From: Cytophagales bacterium
GTDB taxonomy: Bacteria; Bacteroidota; Bacteroidia; Cytophagales; Cyclobacteriaceae
Direction of reading: 5' to 3'
DNA: 64,000 nt
NCBI GenBank assembly: GCA_033344775.1
Contig: JAWPMT010000005.1
Coordinates: 2,735,001 to 2,799,000, forward strand
The notes under the pieces are model-generated. The model saw only the letters and a program-made list of their open reading frames with translations, did no database searches and had not been told where the DNA came from. The translations under genes and the position numbers were made by a program. Numbering within the stretch: the stretch's first letter is position 1; each line of letters begins with the position of its first letter. Below are positions 44,180 through 52,993 of the stretch, in pieces.

Positions 44180-45283
44180 TTAATCAGCAATCACTCGTTG
44201 ATTCTCAGAGAGGTCTCCGGTCGCATCAAGGTCGGCAACAATACCACCAAAATCACCACCATTCAATACGTTGCCATCCGCGTCCACAGGGTATATCAGT
44301 ACCCAATCATACCATCTTTCCTGACCAGCTTTTGCACGTTGAGGAGCGAAAAAAGGATTATCTCCTGAGTTGACTTGAAGAGGGAAATACTGCTCACCAT
44401 TCTCAGTGATATATCCCAACATCTGGTAAGCAGGTTCATCCATATCCGCCAATTGTCCTGCTAACGCCGCACCACGTGTGCCAAGGAAAACGGCAAATCT
44501 GTCTACGCTCATAGCAATTGAAGCGTCAGCCAAAGGCTGTCCTATACCCTGAAAATCGTTCAGGTACAACCAAAACCTTGTTCTTCCCTGATCTTGGTTA
44601 GTAATCATTTTTACATAGCCATTCGTGGTAGCTACTTCTTCAGCGGATCGATCTTCCAATTGGAAAGGGTTCCATACGGTCTTTCTTGGCAACAAATTTG
44701 TTGCATCCAGATCAGCTACAATGCCAGGTGCATCTTGATTTGGGTTTTCGTTGGGATAGATCACCACCCAGTCAAAGTATCGTTGATTACCACCTTCAGC
44801 CATGGTAGGAGCGGCATCCAAAGGCACGTATTGTTCACCCGCACCGGCAGAGATGGACCCAACCCAAACTGGTTGTTCCGTAGCATCAAAACCATTTTGC
44901 GTGGCAAAAGCGGCACCTGAAACCGTGGAGTACACATCATAGACGGTACCTGCGGCAGCATTCGTAGCTAAAGACGAAAAGGCAAGAAAGTAGTATCCGA
45001 AATCGTCTCTTACCAGAGAAGCCGTTCCAATTCCAATATCTCCAGGATTGGTGTTGGTTCTACGATCTTCGATGTTAAAAGCATTCCATACGGCTTGTGG
45101 AATACCAGCAGGCATATCTCCTTGCATAGGTCGGGTTGCATCCTGGCCATCGGCACCGTTTAGTCCATCCGCTCCTGCTTCGCCCTGTGCACCAGCGGGA
45201 CCAATGTCTCCCTGTGGGCCTTCGCAAGCCGCTAGAAAAGCGATGATAAATGAAATGGCAAATAGTTTAAGCAAATTGTTCAT
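44180..45283 (-). CDS. Lipoprotein with collagen-like stalk and duplicated C-terminal domain
   Basis: The protein is 367 residues from the ATG at 45283; the longer frame to 45322 opens with GTG and spoils the signal, so I reject it. The lipobox FLAAC (Cys20) is followed at once by nine uninterrupted Gly-X-Y triplets (residues 22-48, 'GPQGDIGPAGAQGEAGADG' onward), a collagen-like trimeric stalk. The rest is an internal duplication: two domains each with 'VWN(A/P)F(N/Q)(I/L)EDR', 'EQY(V/F)PL', 'R(Y/W)(F/Y)DWV(V/L)IYP' and 'GIVADLDAT'. Collagen-like lipoproteins are common surface proteins in Bacteroidota; the duplicated domain is not one I recognise. It is monocistronic. Confidence 0.8.
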   Translation of the reverse strand: MNNLLKLFAISFIIAFLAACEGPQGDIGPAGAQGEAGADGLNGADGQDATRPMQGDMPAGIPQAVWNAFNIEDRRTNTNPGDIGIGTASLVRDDFGYYFLAFSSLATNAAAGTVYDVYSTVSGAAFATQNGFDATEQPVWVGSISAGAGEQYVPLDAAPTMAEGGNQRYFDWVVIYPNENPNQDAPGIVADLDATNLLPRKTVWNPFQLEDRSAEEVATTNGYVKMITNQDQGRTRFWLYLNDFQGIGQPLADASIAMSVDRFAVFLGTRGAALAGQLADMDEPAYQMLGYITENGEQYFPLQVNSGDNPFFAPQRAKAGQERWYDWVLIYPVDADGNVLNGGDFGGIVADLDATGDLSENQRVIAD

Positions 45284-45549
45284 GAGTATTTCAATTAATT
45301 TACTCAACCGTACCAATTGCACTTATCTTAGGTTGTTTTGTACTTTATTGGAAATGCTAATGTGACATTTATTCAGCTTATAAGAAATACGTTAAAGAAT
45401 ATTCACCAGGACTTCACAAGGTTTCGATGGAAATTCTAAGAAATAGCTAGATCAAAATCAGTCAATTGAATAAATCTAACCAACTGACATACAATGGCTT
45501 ACCTCGCTATTGATATAGCATGATTTAGAAAGAAGACGAGTATTGCTGG

Positions 45550-46008
45550 TTACCGGATCACAACGCCATCAGCGATGAAGGAATATTCTTCTTTTGGCTC
45601 GGTGATCAGAGCAACTTCTTCCGGTGACTTGCCTGCATCTTCGGCATAGTGGCGAAGCTCGTCCACTGAATAAGTCTTTTTCTCGAGTATGCCTTCGATG
45701 ACCGTTTCTTTTCCTTCTACACCTTCAGTAGGTACAAAGAATCCATAATCCTTGAAGGTCACGCGCATGGTCCCGCCTTTGCCATCTTTCACTTCCATCC
45801 AGCAGCCTTTCATGGCGCAGGTAGATTCGATGGTAGTCGTCAATTGGATTTTCTCGCCCTCAGTAAACTGGGCCAGTTTCTCTATGGCCAGGGTATTCAC
45901 GATATCGATAGGTTGACCGTATTCACCAAAGTGTTGTGGTTTTTTCTCCAACAACTTGTAGCAGCTTGACAGGGAAACAACGAGGAAAAGAAAAACGAGC
46001 GATCTCAT
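45550..46008 (-). CDS. DUF4920 domain lipoprotein
   Basis: The protein is 152 residues from the ATG at 46008; the longer frame to 46029 only lengthens the signal's N-region. The lipobox is LSSC. The body matches DUF4920: 'FGEYGQPIDIVNTLAIEKLA', 'TIESTCAMKGCWMEVKDGKG' with a Cys pair that suggests redox or metal binding, and 'MRVTFKDYGFFVPTEGVEGK'. The function is unknown, but the domain is OB-fold-like and often exported. A TATCTTTG promoter box lies 20 bp upstream. Confidence 0.88.
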   Translation of the reverse strand: MRSLVFLFLVVSLSSCYKLLEKKPQHFGEYGQPIDIVNTLAIEKLAQFTEGEKIQLTTTIESTCAMKGCWMEVKDGKGGTMRVTFKDYGFFVPTEGVEGKETVIEGILEKKTYSVDELRHYAEDAGKSPEEVALITEPKEEYSFIADGVVIR

Positions 46009-46028
46009 AGCCAATGAATTTGTTACCA

Positions 46029-46058
46029 CAAAGATAAGCGTTACAACGCGAGCATAAA
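46029..46058 (-). promoter_or_regulatory. Candidate promoter of the DUF4920 gene
   Basis: On the minus strand TATCTTTG (46036 to 46029) matches the Bacteroidota -7 consensus TAnnTTTG, 20 bp before the ATG at 46008. A TTT triplet 19 bp further upstream is a weak -33 match. Confidence 0.45.
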
Positions 46059-46187
46059 AACGGGAAAAATGCGTTAAGATATCTTTTGCAAAGCCATATT
46101 GGTCGCTTCCTTATAATTCCGACCTATGGGTAATATCGTTTCATCAATGAAGACCCGATTATAATCCAGGCCAGTCACGTTTTGGAT

Positions 46188-47039
46188 ATGTATACCCCTG
46201 CTTCCCAGGTGACCATGGAAGAGGGTAAAGTAAAAGTAATCCGGGAGGGATATAATACGGCAGATGCACTGGGAGACGTACCTCCACCAGACTTTGTAGC
46301 ACGTGATTTACCAGATAGTACCTACTATTACTCGATTTCAGAGGCTGGTGAACTCATCTCTTCCGCTGCGACCTTGCCAGCAATAGCTGGTGCTTATGAT
46401 AGCTTTCGCATGTATGTAGCGGTGGATGGAGATCAGATTACTGGCTTCTACAACAATGGTCGTTACGAAGGCAATCCAAACTTTGGGTGCTCCTTCCTAT
46501 TTTATGGAAAAACCTCTGATCTGTTTAAAAAACGTCAAATCAATATTCAAACCCTGAATCCCTTTGATTTTAATGAAGCACCTCGAGCGGGTACATTAAA
46601 GCTACATAGCGAGGAGAATGAACTATTCAACGTGGTAGCTAACCTCAACGGTGATGATTGCTGGGATCAAAACCTTGGGTTATCACAAATTGGAGAATCG
46701 CCTGGCGCTTCTTTTGAATTAGATGAAGCAAAGCCCTACAAGGAAATGCGCATTGCCCTTGAAGAAATTCCTGTTTTTGATGAAACGGAAACACAAACGC
46801 AACTCAATGTTCAGAAGGACGTAGTGGTGATCGTTTTGGAAGAGTTTGAGACGGCTTATAGCGTCATCTTTTTCACAGGAAATGGACCAACAGAAGGGTA
46901 CATCAATAAAGGCAAGACCAGAAAGTTAACAGAGAAAATCTTAGAACAGACTCAAAACCCTAACGCATTGAACTTCAACCCATCAACGGGATTGTATTCC
47001 AAAGCTGGTAAAGGGAATTTAACGAAACTCAGCACCTGA
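46188..47039 (+). CDS. Hypothetical protein, possibly 5'-truncated, with 3' antisense overlap
   Basis: The protein is 283 residues from the first in-frame ATG (46188). There is no signal peptide, although the beta-rich sequence ('GAYDSFRMYVAVDGDQITGF', Cys in 'NPNFGCSFLFYG') resembles exported proteins. The frame stays open upstream to a TAA at 46131 without a start codon, reading coding-like residues, which suggests the real 5' end was lost or frameshifted. At the 3' end the ORF runs 88 bp antisense into the DUF2279 gene, whose conserved C-terminus occupies that strand, so the natural stop may also be lost. I recognise no family. It could be a decaying gene. Confidence 0.5.
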   Translation: MYTPASQVTMEEGKVKVIREGYNTADALGDVPPPDFVARDLPDSTYYYSISEAGELISSAATLPAIAGAYDSFRMYVAVDGDQITGFYNNGRYEGNPNFGCSFLFYGKTSDLFKKRQINIQTLNPFDFNEAPRAGTLKLHSEENELFNVVANLNGDDCWDQNLGLSQIGESPGASFELDEAKPYKEMRIALEEIPVFDETETQTQLNVQKDVVVIVLEEFETAYSVIFFTGNGPTEGYINKGKTRKLTEKILEQTQNPNALNFNPSTGLYSKAGKGNLTKLST

Positions 47040-47854
47040 AACAGGAATTTGAGTGCTTTCTTATCGGTTTTAATCCGTGAGAGGTCGATATCTGGTCCAA
47101 AATAAACCTGTGCATAGCGACGAAAGGTAGGCAATGCTTCACCCGCTTCATTGAATTCGGGATTGCGATCTGCTCCGGTCATGCCTTCTGCTCCATAACC
47201 TATGGCAACGTTCAGCCATTTAGGAAATCGCGATGATTTGTTAGAAATAAAGGAGTGAATATTGGCAGAAACCCAATACGTCTGTCCATTGTAGTCTTTT
47301 AGCCAACGTTCCGATGGTCCTTCTCCCAATAAATTGGGCCGGTATTGCGCGTATCTGGAATTTCGATATGACCATTTGATCGAAATGCGGGATTCCTGCC
47401 ACAACAATTCCTGTCCAATGGCAAGTCCGGTCCCTAAGGCATTGGCACCTACATCACCCCATGAAAAACCCCAGTCTTCAGACATGCCATCAAAGATTTC
47501 TACGGAGGTCAGGAAGGCAAAACCGATGCTCCCACCGATCCAAATGGCTTGTCTTTCCCGCATACCAGTCCATCGAAATACGCCAATACCAATCCTTCCG
47601 GTTTGATAAGCTGTCGCCGCATGGCCCCATTTGTCCATGTATCGCCAACCAGAATTGTCATCGAAGAAGTGGAATTTGCCCAAATCTTCGTACCACACCG
47701 TTCCCAGTCCAACCATCGAGGTGACGTAGATTGCTGAAGTGCTCCCCGCTACCAGGCGCAAGCGCTTTTTGTTGACCTGAGACGAATCTAATTGCTGCGC
47801 CAACACCCCGGTAAAAGGGACTAATAACAGGCAGAGAAAAAGGATTCGTTTCAT
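46952..47854 (-). CDS. DUF2279 family membrane/exported protein
   Basis: The 300-residue exported protein has a signal peptide ending 'LLVPFTGVLAQ'. Conserved segments include 'FHFFDDNSGWRYMDKWGHAA', 'GISVEIFDGMSEDWGFSWGD'-type membrane-embedded acidic residues and the C-terminal 'FPLPALEYNPVDGLKFNALG', all typical of DUF2279 in Bacteroidota. The family is uncharacterised and is usually outer-membrane associated. The gene's last 88 bp overlap the 3' end of the plus-strand ORF at 46188. Confidence 0.88.
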   Translation of the reverse strand: MKRILFLCLLLVPFTGVLAQQLDSSQVNKKRLRLVAGSTSAIYVTSMVGLGTVWYEDLGKFHFFDDNSGWRYMDKWGHAATAYQTGRIGIGVFRWTGMRERQAIWIGGSIGFAFLTSVEIFDGMSEDWGFSWGDVGANALGTGLAIGQELLWQESRISIKWSYRNSRYAQYRPNLLGEGPSERWLKDYNGQTYWVSANIHSFISNKSSRFPKWLNVAIGYGAEGMTGADRNPEFNEAGEALPTFRRYAQVYFGPDIDLSRIKTDKKALKFLFQVLSFVKFPLPALEYNPVDGLKFNALGF

Positions 47855-48002
47855 ACGGTAAAGTTCAACTGAATGGCTGGCTTTGCCTAATGAATAACTG
47901 GCTATTGCAAGACAGAAGGAAGGAAAATTGAAACTCGTATGCCCAATCGTATGCTAGTCCTGAGATAAAAGCACATTAATGCGCTCGAAATGCACCAGAA
48001 AC

Positions 48003-48031
48003 CAAAAGAGCCTGTTCCGTGCGAAACAGGC
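48003..48031 (-). terminator. Rho-independent terminator of the DUF2911 gene
   Basis: Arms GCCTGTT (48010-48016) and AACAGGC (48025-48031) form a 7-bp stem with an 8-nt loop. Read on the minus strand, the stem is followed by TCTTTTGGTTT, a T-rich tail, 60 bp beyond the stop of the DUF2911 gene. Confidence 0.75.
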
Positions 48032-48090
48032 CCCATTGATTGGTCTAGGTGCTTAGTCTTAATATCTCACTCTTGAAGCTGTCGAAAATG

Positions 48091-49221
48091 TTAATTGATA
48101 TCCTCTCCCTTTTCCAGTTTGGCAATGTTGGCATCAATGGCAGGGCCATTGACGGTATCACCTTGTGGAACTTTGGTTCGGGCGACTTTGAGGTGCTTCA
48201 AGGCATTTTTATAATCCCCGACAGCAGAATAGCCTCGTGCTAATCCATAGTTGGTCGGCCATACGCCTTTAAATCTTTTCTGATTGTATTTGAAGACTTC
48301 CAGCGCTTTGTCCTTGCGATCCTGAGCGACCAACTGACGACCATAGCCATGAATTTGGAAAGCCGTTGCAGCAGGCTCTTTGATCGCTTCATCCATGACA
48401 CCAATGGCATCATCCAAATCCCCTTTGTTGAATAAGACAGTGGCTTTCGTCTGAAGCGTATTGAAATTTCTCTGCCCTACGAAAGGCGCAGCAATGGCTG
48501 CATCTGCCCAGGCCAAAGCCTTATCATGATACCCCGCTCCGGAAGCCCAGGTAGCGGCTTGCGCCCATGAATTAGACTGAAATCCAGCGGCACTGGTCAG
48601 TTCGCTTTCGATGTTAGCGAGAATAGCATCATTGTAGTCCGGTACCTCAACTGTGAAAGGCAACTTCGTCTTTTCCCAAATGAGTGCAGCTGTCGCTTTA
48701 TCGGCTTGTCGGTCGGTGAATTCGAAGGTCAGGAATTCATGAAAGCCTACTTCTTCCGGAGTAGCTTCTACCTTCACAACGTCTTGATCAGGGGTATAGA
48801 AGAAACTTCCCCAGGCATTGATCTCATCGGTCAGAATGATGGTCCAGGGACCGCTTTCTGCAGTTACAACATGGAATCCATATTTTCCCGCCTTTACGGA
48901 TTTCCCTTGAAGGTTAACATCATGGGAAAATTCAATAACGGTGTTTTCATTGGCTCCTGCACGCCATGGTGATGGGTTATCGGCAGTACTTGCCCCAAAC
49001 CCAAAAGCATTCATTCCATGAGGAACTACAGTGCCAAAGATGTTCTCACGTCCCGCTACATCAGGACTGTTATAAGTAATTTCTACGAATGCCAGTGGGC
49101 CAATGTATTGGCGTACGACACTTTTTTGATTTCCTCCCCCAGGAGGGAGGCTAAGTTGGGCGAGCGTAATAGTAGTGGTAAAGATAGCTGCGATGGCAAC
49201 TACCATGGATTTGAGTTTCAT
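48091..49221 (-). CDS. DUF2911 domain protein with C-terminal TPR-like repeats
   Basis: The 376-residue exported protein has a signal peptide ending 'TITLAQ'. Residues about 25-185 are a DUF2911 domain: 'RQYIGPLAFVEITYNSPDVA', 'NTVIEFSHDVNLQGKSVKAG', 'YGFHVVTAESGPWTIILTDE'. Residues about 215-376 are TPR-like helices ('ALAWADAAIAAPFVGQRNF', 'DYKNALKHLKVARTKVPQGD'). DUF2911 proteins are periplasmic or surface proteins of unknown function, common in Bacteroidota. The gene is single and ends at a clear terminator. Confidence 0.9.
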   Translation of the reverse strand: MKLKSMVVAIAAIFTTTITLAQLSLPPGGGNQKSVVRQYIGPLAFVEITYNSPDVAGRENIFGTVVPHGMNAFGFGASTADNPSPWRAGANENTVIEFSHDVNLQGKSVKAGKYGFHVVTAESGPWTIILTDEINAWGSFFYTPDQDVVKVEATPEEVGFHEFLTFEFTDRQADKATAALIWEKTKLPFTVEVPDYNDAILANIESELTSAAGFQSNSWAQAATWASGAGYHDKALAWADAAIAAPFVGQRNFNTLQTKATVLFNKGDLDDAIGVMDEAIKEPAATAFQIHGYGRQLVAQDRKDKALEVFKYNQKRFKGVWPTNYGLARGYSAVGDYKNALKHLKVARTKVPQGDTVNGPAIDANIAKLEKGEDIN

Positions 49222-49384
49222 AAGTCAAAAAATTTTGAGTTTTCGGTCTGTTATTCAAACGCCTGCTACTCATGAAACCCTGCTGATATTTATTTTAAAG
49301 GAGAAAGAATCGAGATGAATGGTCAAATATGACTGGTTTCCGAATTCGCTTTATCTTCACTGCATCATCGCAAACTATTCAAAC

Positions 49385-50152
49385 ATGAGGCAAGCTTTGA
49401 AGGATCAGCAGGTCGGATTGGACCCTAGATTTCGGTACCGGGGCATGAGCCAGACACGCATTGAAACATTTAGTGATACGGCTTTTGCACTGGCCATTAC
49501 CTTGTTGGTTTTGTCCTCTTCCGTACCTGAGACTTTTCTGGAGCTAAAGGCGTCTATGAAAAATGTACTACCCTTCATGTTATGCATTTGCCTGATTACG
49601 ATCATCTGGTATCAACACTATATTTTCTTCTTAAGATACGGACTGCAAAACGCTCGGACTGTCATTCTGAATGTACTGCTACTTTGCCTGATTTTGGTCT
49701 ACGTCTACCCGCTGAAATACCTGATGCGGTTCCTCACAGAATTCTACATCGCCTTGTTTACCCGAGACTTTAAGCCCGTTGAAGCGGAGTTTGGGGACCT
49801 CTTGGGAAATGCAGGCGGAAACAACATGCAATACCTGATGGTGGTGTATGGTCTTGGGGTATTTATGATTTTCATGACCCTCGCTTTGATGTACCTGCAC
49901 GCCTATCGTCAGCGTGAACAGCTGGATCTAAATCCCTACGAACTGTTTTCAACCCGATCCAGTCTGATCATGAACCTCCTGCAGGGCGGAGTTGCATTAA
50001 TCTCTGTTCTGATTGCTGCAACCAGTATTTTTGGACCAGGTTATTCACCGATCGTAGCGGGGTTTACTTATTTTCTTTATCCCATTGTGATGCCTTTAGC
50101 TGGCCGAATATTGAAGAAGAAGGAAAAACTACTTTCCCCGGAAGAGGATTGA
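49385..50152 (+). CDS. TMEM175-like (DUF1211) potassium channel protein
   Basis: The protein is 255 residues from the ATG at 49385; the frame opens at 49319 but the extra 22 residues look non-coding. The TMEM175 signature RxxxFSD is at residues 25-31 ('TRIETFSDTAFALAITLLVL'), the selectivity-filter helix 1, followed by six predicted helices. Bacterial TMEM175 proteins have one six-TM repeat and form tetrameric K+ channels without the classical TVGYG filter. It is divergent from the DUF2911 gene and stands alone. Confidence 0.88.
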   Translation: MRQALKDQQVGLDPRFRYRGMSQTRIETFSDTAFALAITLLVLSSSVPETFLELKASMKNVLPFMLCICLITIIWYQHYIFFLRYGLQNARTVILNVLLLCLILVYVYPLKYLMRFLTEFYIALFTRDFKPVEAEFGDLLGNAGGNNMQYLMVVYGLGVFMIFMTLALMYLHAYRQREQLDLNPYELFSTRSSLIMNLLQGGVALISVLIAATSIFGPGYSPIVAGFTYFLYPIVMPLAGRILKKKEKLLSPEED

Positions 50153-50441
50153 AAAAATTGCTGTTTGTATTGCGCATATCGTTGTTTGCACAATAAAATT
50201 CTAAAGGCATAAGGACTTCCTTAAATTCTTAGACTAAATCATTTCAAAGAGTCAGGTCATAAGGAGTATAGCTTCGATTAGAAATTATTTTTAAATCAGG
50301 ATCGAACTCAAGTAGCCCAGATTTTTTGGAGACGTAGCATTTGTTCTTGCACTGCTCTCCTAGACTAAGATCAATAAGGAAATAAGCCGGCTTACACCCA
50401 TCAGATCTGGCCCTGATTTTGGCCTTTTAAATGGAGATATC
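50153..50441. other. Intergenic region of about 290 bp
   Basis: This region precedes the condensation-domain gene. I see no ORF of note, no strong hairpin and no convincing TAnnTTTG box; it presumably holds the promoter. Confidence 0.5.
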
Positions 50442-51833
50442 ATGACGCAGGTACTACATCATCTCACTCCCGAGGTTCGCGGAGCACGTCTATCTGACCC
50501 TTCACCGAAACAAGACCAGGACTGGCACATCAATCAATCTTTGGGAGAGGGAAAACCTGCGGCGATCATCCCTCTTTTTATGTCATTACCACCTGAGACC
50601 ACCGTCGACCAGGCGAAACAAGCTTATTCGTGGCTAGTCGCAAGACATGAAAGCCTTAGAACCTACTTCCCAAAAATCGAGGGCGAATTACGCCAGGCCA
50701 TCGTCGATGTGGATACTGCATTGTTTGAACTCGAACATTGGCAAATCAATACGCAAGAAGACTTTCACAAATATGAAGAAGAGGAGTGGAGAAGGGTGAT
50801 CAGCCATGTAGAAGCGCCTCCCCTGACTAGAGCGGCAATCGTCAAAAATGATCACAAATTAACGCTGGTATTTTTCATTCACCACATTGTGGCAGATGTC
50901 TGGTCCCTTAAAGTGATTAAGCTGGAATTCCTTTCATATCTAAAAGCATTGAGATCAGGGCTCGAGCCCAACTTACCTCCTCAGGTTCAGGTGGCGGATT
51001 ACTTTCAAGAGAACAAAAACAGCAAATTGGCTAATCAGGCGAAGCACATACATTACTGGGAATCCGTCCTTGGAGATAAACAATGGCATTTCAGGTTTGA
51101 CCGGCTGATTGAAAATTGTTTAAATGGGGCAGTCGATAATAGGTTAAAACATTGGTCCGGAGTAACGCAAGACTTGCTCTATCAGGATCCCGAGGGAGCG
51201 TTTTACAACATTTACATGCCTTCCGATCTATACAAGAAACTGGAAGCCTATTGTGAGCAACAGGAGATAAGTGTCAATTCCTTGCTTTTAGGTAGCTGGG
51301 CTTTGTTTGGGTGCCTTGTCACGAAGACCGAATCGATACTCATTCGATCGTTGTACTCCAACCGTCTGAGTAGTAAGTCCCATCAAGTTGTTGGAAATCT
51401 ATTGTCGGATGCACTTCAGTTATTCAGGATGGATATGAACGAGCGGATACTGGATTTCATGATCAGAAATTACAGTAATGCGTTCATGTCCTTCCGTAAA
51501 TCTGTTCAGGACCTGAGGCCTCTGGAAGCAAGTTTACAGGTAGGTACCCGCTGTTTTATGATGTTCAATTTTGTTGGCAGAAAAATGAATAATGATGCAA
51601 GCGCCATCATCGTACCTCCCAGGATTATCAAAAGCCAACAGATCTGGTCTCCTTTATTCTGTAATACCACGGAGTACAGCAATACCATTCTTTTCGAGTG
51701 TGGCTTTCATCACCGGTTCCTGAACGAACAGGTCGTGTCCGCGATGTTTCAGAAATTCTTTGGGTTGCTCGGCAAGTTGGTCGCTTCAGACGTTCAGCTA
51801 GTTAGTGATTTGAATCCGGATCTTTTGGATTGA
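50442..51833 (+). CDS. Free-standing condensation-domain (NRPS C-domain-like) protein
   Basis: The 463-residue soluble protein is a complete condensation domain: 'YSWLVARHESLRTYFPKIEG' (C-domain core motif region), the catalytic HHxxxD at 147-152 in 'FIHHIVADVWSLKVIKLEF' (the usual following Gly is Val153), 'VSVNSLLLGSWALFGCLVTK'-like helix, and 'LYSNRLSSKSHQVVGNLLSD' as in the late C-domain motif. No adenylation, carrier or thioesterase domain is adjacent, so it is not part of a visible NRPS. Free C domains can act as acyltransferases on lipids or carrier-bound substrates (as in PapA-like enzymes). The true substrate is unknown. Confidence 0.85.
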   Translation: MTQVLHHLTPEVRGARLSDPSPKQDQDWHINQSLGEGKPAAIIPLFMSLPPETTVDQAKQAYSWLVARHESLRTYFPKIEGELRQAIVDVDTALFELEHWQINTQEDFHKYEEEEWRRVISHVEAPPLTRAAIVKNDHKLTLVFFIHHIVADVWSLKVIKLEFLSYLKALRSGLEPNLPPQVQVADYFQENKNSKLANQAKHIHYWESVLGDKQWHFRFDRLIENCLNGAVDNRLKHWSGVTQDLLYQDPEGAFYNIYMPSDLYKKLEAYCEQQEISVNSLLLGSWALFGCLVTKTESILIRSLYSNRLSSKSHQVVGNLLSDALQLFRMDMNERILDFMIRNYSNAFMSFRKSVQDLRPLEASLQVGTRCFMMFNFVGRKMNNDASAIIVPPRIIKSQQIWSPLFCNTTEYSNTILFECGFHHRFLNEQVVSAMFQKFFGLLGKLVASDVQLVSDLNPDLLD

Positions 51834-51967
51834 TTATCATTTACACCACTCATTTTTAAAGAGCAATACCTACCTGAGTTCGGCTCGGCAAATAATCGGA
51901 CACAGGAATGAATGGAGCCAGCAACGAGGCCTTGTTCTAGGAAGGAGTAAGTCCAGATGGCGAGCAG

Positions 51968-52993
51968 CTACTCACCACATAACTCTGCCTGGAAAGGCAA
52001 TTGATACTCCGCCGGAGCAAAAAAATCAGCACAAGGTTCACCAATCACGCTGACGGGATTCCCGAGGGGAAGATCAAACGATTCAAAACAAGTTCTGATC
52101 AGTTGCTGGGAATACGCATGAAAGTATCCATGAACCACTTCATTATCACCATTCACGTTACGAATGTTTCCAATGACCGCCGCAAAAGGTTCGACGAATA
52201 CGCCTTTGTCCCGGTCCAGTTGCGTTCGTGCGGCTAACCAAAACAGATAAGCCTCTTCTGATAGAGAACTGGTTTTGATTTCAGCGATATAACGTTCCTT
52301 TCCGTCGGCACGGATAGCCCCGGTTAGAGCCAGGTAGTTACCCGATTCTACTTCCAAATTGGTACCGATGGTCACTCCTCTGGTGGCAGGGTTTTCCAGT
52401 GCCCAGCACCTGGTTGGGTACAGGATGGTTTCACTGGTATAGGACACATACTTTTCACGCCATCCGGTCATATCCGTTTTGAAATACTGAGGGTTGGGTG
52501 AATTTTCAAACTCGATGGTAATGGCATGAGCCCAGGAACGTCTAAATACGCCTAACTCATCGATTCGACTGGTGTTTACAGGCGTTGCAAAGGCCGCAGT
52601 AACCGGCATTGGTTCCGGTAAGGTAACGGGAGTAGATTGATAGTGTTCATCATTACCCAGCACAATATCCAGATAATAAGGCCTTCCGGTTGCAATGCTT
52701 AAGGCATCGGGTTCCGTGTCGTAGATCCCTGGTTGAACCTCATTGAGCTGAGTCGTATCTGTATCTGAAATAATCCTAACCCAGGCACCAGTCCCAAGCA
52801 AGTTCACTCCAAGTCCTCGTAAGGAGGAAGTTGTTTGCAAGCGAACACGAAATGTATCATCAAAATCATTGATCGAACCTTCTACAACGAGTTCAGGGGG
52901 AAATTCTGAAGGATTACCCAATGGTATTTCCTCCACACAGGAAAGCAGAAGCATACTTCCGAATAGCCATATGATGATATAATGCTTATTCAT
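51968..52993 (-). CDS. DUF4249 domain lipoprotein (tandem copy 2)
   Basis: The protein is 341 residues from the ATG at 52993, chosen because 'MNKHYIIIWLFGSMLLLSC' is a lipoprotein signal; the frame to 53059 is just the overlap with the upstream gene. The mature start 'FPPELVVEGSINDFDDTFRV' marks DUF4249. It shares almost all blocks with the gene upstream ('FWLAARTQLDRDKGVFVEPF', 'EVVHGYFHAYSQ', 'LP(F)..ELC(G/N)E' C-terminus), so the two are a tandem duplication. It overlaps the stop of the upstream copy by 8 bp, implying co-translation. No TonB receptor is adjacent. Confidence 0.9.
   Translation of the reverse strand: MNKHYIIIWLFGSMLLLSCVEEIPLGNPSEFPPELVVEGSINDFDDTFRVRLQTTSSLRGLGVNLLGTGAWVRIISDTDTTQLNEVQPGIYDTEPDALSIATGRPYYLDIVLGNDEHYQSTPVTLPEPMPVTAAFATPVNTSRIDELGVFRRSWAHAITIEFENSPNPQYFKTDMTGWREKYVSYTSETILYPTRCWALENPATRGVTIGTNLEVESGNYLALTGAIRADGKERYIAEIKTSSLSEEAYLFWLAARTQLDRDKGVFVEPFAAVIGNIRNVNGDNEVVHGYFHAYSQQLIRTCFESFDLPLGNPVSVIGEPCADFFAPAEYQLPFQAELCGE

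Noticed and set aside
45283-45322. Extended start of the collagen-like lipoprotein (GTG at 45322)
   Set aside because: The ATG at 45283 directly precedes a proper lipoprotein signal; the extension would bury it behind a polar segment.
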